From NCBI GenBank assembly GCA_021819535.1, contig JAKAQU010000006.1, positions 1 through 20,416 on the forward strand: DNA of 20,416 nt, read 5' to 3'. Every line of letters begins with the position of its first letter. Position 1 is the first letter of the stretch. Made by a program: the position numbers and the translations under genes. This DNA comes from Pseudomonadota bacterium (GTDB taxonomy: Bacteria > Pseudomonadota > Alphaproteobacteria > Acetobacterales > Acetobacteraceae). The notes under the pieces are model-generated. The model was not told the DNA's origin, ran no database searches, and saw nothing but the letters and a program-made list of their open reading frames with translations. This document shows positions 15,332 through 20,416 of this stretch, one piece after another.

Positions 15332-16182
15332 GGGGGGAGGCGCGCCGGGCGGAAGCGCTCGCGGCGCGGCTGCCGCCCCTCCTCCTTGCCGCCGAGCGGG
15401 TCGCAGCGACCGTTGCCGCCGGGCTTCACGGCCGCCGGCGGGTCGGCGAGGGCGATAGTTTCTGGCAATTCCGCCCCTTTGCCACCGGCGATGCCACTTC
15501 GCGCATCGATTGGCGGCAATCGGCGAAATCGCACCGCACGTTCGTGCGCGAAACCGAGTGGGAGGCGGCGCAGACCTGCTATCTCTGGCGCGACGGCTCG
15601 GCCTCGATGCGCTGGCATTCGGCACTCGCCACGGTCGAGAAAACGGCGCGGGCGGAGCTTTTGCTGCTGGCGCTCGCGGCCCTCTTGCTGCGTGGTGGCG
15701 AGCGCGTGCGTCTGATTGACGCGGCAACGCCATTTTCCTCCGGCACCGCGGCTCTCGCCGGCCTTGCCGAGGCACTCGCCCGCCCGCCGGTGGCGACCGG
15801 CCTGCCGCTCGCCGCCGATGTGCCGCGTTTTGCCGCGATCGTGCTGGTGAGCGATTTTTGGCTGCCGCTCGATCAGATCCAGCGCCTGCTCGCGCGCTTC
15901 GCGGCCCTTCCGGCGCGCGGGGTTCTGGTCCAGATCCTCGACCCGGCCGAGCGCGACCTCCCCTATGACGGGCGGGTGCGGTTTCTCGGCCTCGAAGGCG
16001 AGGGGGAGACGGTGATCCCGCGTGTCGAGGGGGTGCGCGCGGCCTATCGGTCGCGGCTTGCCGCTCATAACGCTGCGGTCGCCGATTGCGCGCGCAAGGC
16101 GGGTTTCGGCTTCGTGAGCCACACGACGGACCAGCCGCCCGAGACCGCTTTGCTCAGCCTTTATATGGCATTGGCGGCATGA
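15328..16182 (+). CDS. DUF58 domain protein
   Basis: DUF58 proteins are usual partners of MoxR ATPases and contain a vWA-like fold; the exact function is unknown. The 284-residue product shows the family core QFRPFATGDATSRIDWRQSA (47-66), continuing SHRTFVRETEWE, then RDGSASMRW (88-96), which retains a DxSxS metal-site-like motif. No signal peptide and no convincing membrane helix are visible, so it may act at the cytoplasmic side with MoxR. Four-base ATGA overlaps on both sides tie its translation to MoxR and to the DUF4159 protein. Confidence 0.9.
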
Positions 16183-18845
16183 GTTTCGAAACACCCTCGC
16201 TTCTCCTCGCCTTCGCGCTCTTGCCGGTGCTGTGGTGGCTGCTCCGCGTCACCCCGCCGGCGCCGAGGCGGCAGGCTTTCCCGGCCCTTCGCCTGCTGCT
16301 CGGCCTCGATCCGGTGGAAGAGAATGCGGCGCGCACCCCGCTCTGGCTGCTCGCGCTTCGCCTGCTCGCCGCCGGCCTCGTCATTCTCGGCCTGGCCGGG
16401 CCGACCAGGGGAGGGGGGGGCGCTTTGCCCGGCAGCGGGCCGCTCCTTCTGGTGATCGATAATTCCTGGGCCGCTTCTTTCGATTGGGCGGCGCGGATCA
16501 TGGCGGCGGAGTGGGTTATCGACCGCGCCGAGCGTGCCGGCCGCCCGGTCGCACTCCTCGCGACGGCGCCCCGCCCCGATGGCACCCCGCCGCGGCTTTC
16601 GCCACCGCTGCCAGCGCCCGAGGCGCGATCACGGCTCGCCGCGATCATGCCCGCGCCATGGCCGCCCGATCGCCGCGCGACCGCCGCGGCCCTCAGTGCG
16701 GCACCGGGGCCGGGACACGGCGCCGTCTATCTTCCAGATGGCGTTGCGAGCGCCGACGATGCCCTGTTCGCGCGCGCCATCACGCGCGCGGGCCCGCTTT
16801 TGGTGCTGGAAAGCCCTGGCCCGCCGCCCCGGCTCCTCCTTTCGCCGCGCAGCGAGGGCGAGGCCTTGATCGTCCGGCTCGCGGCCCTTCCCGCGGCAAA
16901 GCTCGCGCCACCCGCCGCCATTCTCGCCGAAACCGGGGATGGGCGGGCGCTCGCGCGGGTCGAGATCGCGCTTCGCCCGGGCGCGACCGAGGCGGAGCAG
17001 GCGCTTCGCCTGCCGGCCGAAATCCGCAATCAGATCGCCCGCCTGGTGCTCGCCGGGCCGGCCTCGGCGGCGGGCGTCGTGCTGCTCGATGAACGCTGGC
17101 GCCGCCGCCCGGTGGGATTGGCCACCGCCGATGCGACCACCGCCGAGGCGCCGCTGACCGGCGATCTCTATTATCTTCGCCGCGCCCTCGCGCCCTATGC
17201 CGAACTTCGCGCGGGCGACCTCGCCGATCTCTTGGCGCGACCGCTTTCGGTGCTCATGCTCGCCGACCGCCCGGTCGACGAGGCGGACGCGGCCGCGATC
17301 GCCCGCTTCGTCGATGGCGGCGGTGTCCTGGTTCGTTTCGCCGGCCCATTGCTCGCCGAACACCCCGATGCGTTTCTCCCGGTGCGGCTGATCGCCGGCG
17401 ATCGCGCCATGGGCGGCACGATGTCCTGGGATAGACCCGCCCATCTCGCGGCTTTTCCGCCGCATTCTCCCTTCGCCGGCCTCACCGCCCCGGACGAGGT
17501 GACGATCGCCCGCCAGGTGCTGGCCGAGCCGACGGCGACGCTCGCCAATCAGACCTGGGCCGCGCTCGGCGATGGCACGCCGCTCGTCACCGCGGCCCCG
17601 CGCGGGGCGGGGTGGGTCGTTTTGTTCCACGTCACCGCCAATGCCGACTGGTCGAATTTGCCGCTCTCGGGTCTGTTCATCGACATGCTGCGGCGGATCG
17701 TGCGGCTTTCCGCCGGCATCGCCGCGGCACCCGACGCGACCCCGCTCGCACCCGCCGAGACGCTCGACGGGTTCGGCGTGCTCGGCCCGCCGCCGCCGGC
17801 CGCGCGGCCGCTCGCCAGCGCCGCCTTCGCTTCGACCCCCGCCTCGCCCGCTTTTCCGCCCGGTCTTTATGGCCCGGAAAATGCCCGGGTTGCGCGCAAT
17901 CTCGCAACCGGTCTGCCGCCGCTCGCGCCGGCCCCGGCCATCACCCCGGCGGCCACCGCGGCCTATGGCGCGCTCGGACGGCCCTTTGCCTATGGCCCTC
18001 GCCTCCTCGCCGTGGCTGCCCTGCTGTTGGCGCTCGATCTTCTCGCCTCATTGCTGTTGCGCGGCATCGTGCGGGCGGGTTTGGCCGCGATCGTCATCCT
18101 CTGCGCGCTGCCGCTCGCCGCGCGGGCGGAGATGCCGGCGACACCCAACCCCGCGCTGGAGACGCGGCTCGCCTATGTCGTCACCGGCGATGACGCCGTC
18201 GATCGCGTCTCGAAAAACGGGCTCGCCGGGCTTTCCGACTACGTCAACGAACACACCGCCGCCAGCCTCGCCGCGCCCGCCGCGGTGACGCCGGGAGCCG
18301 ATGATCTCAGCTTCTATCCGCTGCTCTACTGGCCGATCGCCGCTTCCGCCCCGGCGCCGCCGGCGGGCGAGGTCGCGGCCCTCAACGATTATATGAGCCA
18401 TGGTGGCATCATCCTGATCGATACCCGCGATGCCGATGCCGGCGCCGATTTCAACCCCGGCGGTGCGGCGACGCTCGCGCGGCTCGGCAAGGCGCTCGCC
18501 ATTCCGTCGCTTGCCCCGCTCACCGTCGATCACGTGCTGGCGCGCACCTTCTATCTCCTCCGCGATTTCCCCGGTCGCTATGACGGGGCCGCGGTCTGGG
18601 TGCAGCGTGATCAGGACCGCAGCAACGACAGCGTGAGCCCGGTCATCATCGGCGCCAATGACTGGGCGGCGGCCTGGGCCACCGATGCCGACGGCCATCA
18701 CCCCTACGCCGTCATCCCCGGCGGCGACCGCCAGCGCCTGCTCGCCTATCGTTTCGGGGTCAATCTCGTGATGTATGCGCTGACCGGCAATTACAAGGGC
18801 GATCAGGTGCATGTGCCGGCCATTCTGGAGCGGCTCGGCCAATGA
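16179..18845 (+). CDS. BatA-like/DUF4159 membrane protein
   Basis: Large predicted inner-membrane protein of 888 residues, typical of the third gene in alphaproteobacterial MoxR operons. The N-terminus is a BatA-type anchor with two hydrophobic helices (about 7-24 and 54-75), followed by a vWA-like region whose metal motif is degenerate (IDNSWAAS, 93-100). A long Ala/Pro-rich periplasmic-type segment follows, including a GATase-like stretch around the ADRPVDEADAAAIARFVDGG block. Two more helices lie at about 608-648, and a C-terminal DUF4159 domain begins near RLAYVVTGDD (663) and extends to about 868. The start is fixed by the ATGA overlap with DUF58; its TGA overlaps the next gene the same way. 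Likely an envelope scaffold for the MoxR machine; the activity is unknown. Confidence 0.88.
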   Translation: MSFETPSLLLAFALLPVLWWLLRVTPPAPRRQAFPALRLLLGLDPVEENAARTPLWLLALRLLAAGLVILGLAGPTRGGGGALPGSGPLLLVIDNSWAASFDWAARIMAAEWVIDRAERAGRPVALLATAPRPDGTPPRLSPPLPAPEARSRLAAIMPAPWPPDRRATAAALSAAPGPGHGAVYLPDGVASADDALFARAITRAGPLLVLESPGPPPRLLLSPRSEGEALIVRLAALPAAKLAPPAAILAETGDGRALARVEIALRPGATEAEQALRLPAEIRNQIARLVLAGPASAAGVVLLDERWRRRPVGLATADATTAEAPLTGDLYYLRRALAPYAELRAGDLADLLARPLSVLMLADRPVDEADAAAIARFVDGGGVLVRFAGPLLAEHPDAFLPVRLIAGDRAMGGTMSWDRPAHLAAFPPHSPFAGLTAPDEVTIARQVLAEPTATLANQTWAALGDGTPLVTAAPRGAGWVVLFHVTANADWSNLPLSGLFIDMLRRIVRLSAGIAAAPDATPLAPAETLDGFGVLGPPPPAARPLASAAFASTPASPAFPPGLYGPENARVARNLATGLPPLAPAPAITPAATAAYGALGRPFAYGPRLLAVAALLLALDLLASLLLRGIVRAGLAAIVILCALPLAARAEMPATPNPALETRLAYVVTGDDAVDRVSKNGLAGLSDYVNEHTAASLAAPAAVTPGADDLSFYPLLYWPIAASAPAPPAGEVAALNDYMSHGGIILIDTRDADAGADFNPGGAATLARLGKALAIPSLAPLTVDHVLARTFYLLRDFPGRYDGAAVWVQRDQDRSNDSVSPVIIGANDWAAAWATDADGHHPYAVIPGGDRQRLLAYRFGVNLVMYALTGNYKGDQVHVPAILERLGQ

Positions 18846-20416
18846 GCGCGACGGAAACGCTCGCTTCCCTTCGCTTCGCCCCCCTGGTGCCGCTCTGGCT
18901 GCTCGGCCTCCTCGCCCTCCTCGCGCTTGCCGCCCTCGCCCCGGCGCTCTGGCGGCGGGCGCGCGGGGCGGGCTGGCGGTTTGCCGCGTTCGCGGCACTG
19001 CTGCTCTGGCTCGCTGGGCCGCGTCTGGTGCAGGAGACGCGCCAGGGTCTGAGCGATATCGCGCTTCTGGTGGTCGATCAGAGTGGCTCGATGAAAATCG
19101 GCGCGCGTGCGGCGCTGGCCGAGGCGGCGCGGGCGCGGGTTGCGGAACTGGCCGGGAAATTTCCCGATCTCGAACTCCGCAGCGTCATCGTTCCCGATAC
19201 CGGGCACGACGGCACGCAGCTTTTCGCCGCGGCGGGGCGGGCGCTCGCCGATATTCCCGAGAGCCGGCGGGCCGGCATCATCGCGATCACCGATGGCGAG
19301 GTGCACGACATTCCGGCCAAGCCGGATTGGGGGCCGGCGCCGCTCCAGGTGCTGATCCCGGCCAAGGGCGAGGAGACCGATCGCAGCCTCCGCGTCATCG
19401 AGGCGCCGGGCTACGGCATCGTCGGCCATGCGGTCGATCTCCGGGTCGAAATCGACGACCTCGGCGTTGCCAATCCGGCGCGCGAGGCGACACTGACGCT
19501 GCGGCGCGATGGCGATCCGCCGCGCCTCTTTGAGGCGCCGATCGGCCGCCCCTATGACATCGAAATCCCGATCACCCGCGCCGGCCCCTCGGTGATCGAT
19601 CTTCAGGTCGCACCCCTGCGAGGTGCGGCAACCGCGCTCAACACCCGAGCTGTCGTTACCGTCAATGGCGTGCGTGACCGCTTGCGCGTCCTCCTGGTCT
19701 CTGGCGAGCCGCATCCGGGCGAGCGTACCTGGCGGCGGCTCCTGAAAGCCGATCCCGCGGTCGATCTCGTCCATTTCACCATCCTCCGCCCGCCCGAGAA
19801 GGACGACCTGACGCCGCTCAACGAACTCGCATTGATCGCATTTCCCGTGCGTGAGTTGTTCCAGGTCAAGATCAGCCAGTTCGATTTGATTATACTCGAC
19901 CGCTTCCAGAGCCGCGGCATTCTTCCGATGATCTATCTCCGCAACATCGCCGATTACGTCCGTCGGGGCGGCGCGCTCCTGATGAGCGTCGGGCCGGAAT
20001 TCGTCGGGCCCGGCAGCCTCGCCGCGACCCCGCTTGCCGATATCCTCCCGGCCGAGCCCGGCGAGGGCGATGCCGCGGTGAGCGAGGGCGCGTTTCGCCC
20101 GCTGGTGACCGCACTCGGCGAGCGCCATCCGGTGACCGCATCCCTTCCCGGCTGGCATGAGGGCGCGCAACCTTCCTGGGGGCCGTGGTATCGCCACATC
20201 GCGGTCAACGACGTGCATGGCCAGGAGGTGATGCGGACACCGGATGGGCAGCCGCTGCTGCTGCTCGATCACGTCGGCAAGGGGCGGGTCGCGTTACTGC
20301 TCTCGGATCAGATTTGGCTCTGGTCGCGCGGCCATCAGGGCGGGGGGCCGCAAGCGGAGTTACTGAAACGTGTCGCGCATTGGCTGATGAAGGAGCCGGA
20401 GTTAGAGGAAAACGCG
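18842..20416 (+). CDS. vWA-domain membrane protein, 3'-truncated by window end
   Basis: The reading frame is open from ATG 18842 to the last base (525 codons, no stop), so the gene continues beyond the window. Two membrane helices lie at about 14-36 and 46-63. A vWA domain follows with an apparently intact metal site: VVDQSGSMK (Asp79-Ser81-Ser83) and ITDGE (Asp151). From about residue 280 there is a class I glutamine-amidotransferase-like fold (RLRVLLVSGEPHPGERTW, later DLIILDRFQSRGIL and YVRRGGALLMSVG), the pattern usually annotated as a membrane glutamine amidotransferase-like protein. I cannot see a catalytic Cys, so it is probably non-enzymatic. It is coupled to the DUF4159 gene by ATGA. 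Unlike its neighbour's vWA motif, this one looks able to bind metal. Confidence 0.88.
   Translation, partial: MSATETLASLRFAPLVPLWLLGLLALLALAALAPALWRRARGAGWRFAAFAALLLWLAGPRLVQETRQGLSDIALLVVDQSGSMKIGARAALAEAARARVAELAGKFPDLELRSVIVPDTGHDGTQLFAAAGRALADIPESRRAGIIAITDGEVHDIPAKPDWGPAPLQVLIPAKGEETDRSLRVIEAPGYGIVGHAVDLRVEIDDLGVANPAREATLTLRRDGDPPRLFEAPIGRPYDIEIPITRAGPSVIDLQVAPLRGAATALNTRAVVTVNGVRDRLRVLLVSGEPHPGERTWRRLLKADPAVDLVHFTILRPPEKDDLTPLNELALIAFPVRELFQVKISQFDLIILDRFQSRGILPMIYLRNIADYVRRGGALLMSVGPEFVGPGSLAATPLADILPAEPGEGDAAVSEGAFRPLVTALGERHPVTASLPGWHEGAQPSWGPWYRHIAVNDVHGQEVMRTPDGQPLLLLDHVGKGRVALLLSDQIWLWSRGHQGGGPQAELLKRVAHWLMKEPELEENA

Noticed and set aside
18803..20272. Long minus-strand open frame opposite the vWA membrane protein
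   Set aside because: Antisense of a gene with clear membrane helices and a vWA motif; GC-rich DNA commonly leaves such frames open.

Overview
The window is about 20.4 kb of very GC-rich DNA. Codon use is typical of a GC-rich Alphaproteobacterium. The gene content and order (PBP1A, phasin, PBP5-type carboxypeptidase, methionine aminopeptidase, and DUF1285/Nudix/CCA-transferase next to MoxR/DUF58/DUF4159) suggest Rhodospirillales, most likely an Acetobacteraceae-like organism. This placement is an inference; no rRNA or other phylogenetic marker is present.

Layout. (1) 113-2818 (+): bifunctional class A penicillin-binding protein 1A. (2) 2819-6680: an accessory island of three PEP-CTERM surface proteins (2842-3639 on the minus strand; 4954-5676 and 5942-6553 on the plus strand) and a FemAB/CelD-like acyltransferase (3735-4823). 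It includes a REP-like double hairpin, a short sequence repeated three times, unusually AT-rich intergenic stretches, and two near-identical sigma-54-type promoters with the same geometry. It closes with a strong intrinsic terminator. No exosortase, PrsK/PrsR or polysaccharide gene is present, so sorting would need an exosortase encoded elsewhere. (3) 6745-7533 (-): a phasin with its own terminator, sigma-70-type promoter and a candidate operator at the transcription start. (4) 7747-9896 (+): a secreted D,D-carboxypeptidase with a His-rich tail, then methionine aminopeptidase. A 16-bp minisatellite separates this pair from the next, convergent unit. (5) 9970-14063 (-), transcribed right to left: DUF1285, CoA-type Nudix hydrolase, CCA tRNA nucleotidyltransferase and an MsbA-like ABC exporter, the last three joined by ATGA stop/start overlaps. 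(6) 14300-20416 (+): MoxR AAA+ ATPase, DUF58, a BatA/DUF4159 membrane protein and a vWA membrane protein that runs off the window, all coupled by 4-bp ATGA overlaps.

How the genes fit together. Units 1 and 4 make and trim peptidoglycan; unit 2 decorates the envelope or matrix; unit 3 coats polyhydroxyalkanoate granules. Unit 5 combines tRNA maturation, nucleotide/CoA housekeeping and an exporter. Unit 6 is a MoxR-vWA type system, probably an envelope-associated chaperone or assembly machine whose alphaproteobacterial role is poorly described. The least routine signals are the shared -24/-12 promoters of two PEP-CTERM genes, the repeat-derived C-terminal extension of the third, and the threefold repeat flanking one PEP-CTERM cassette.
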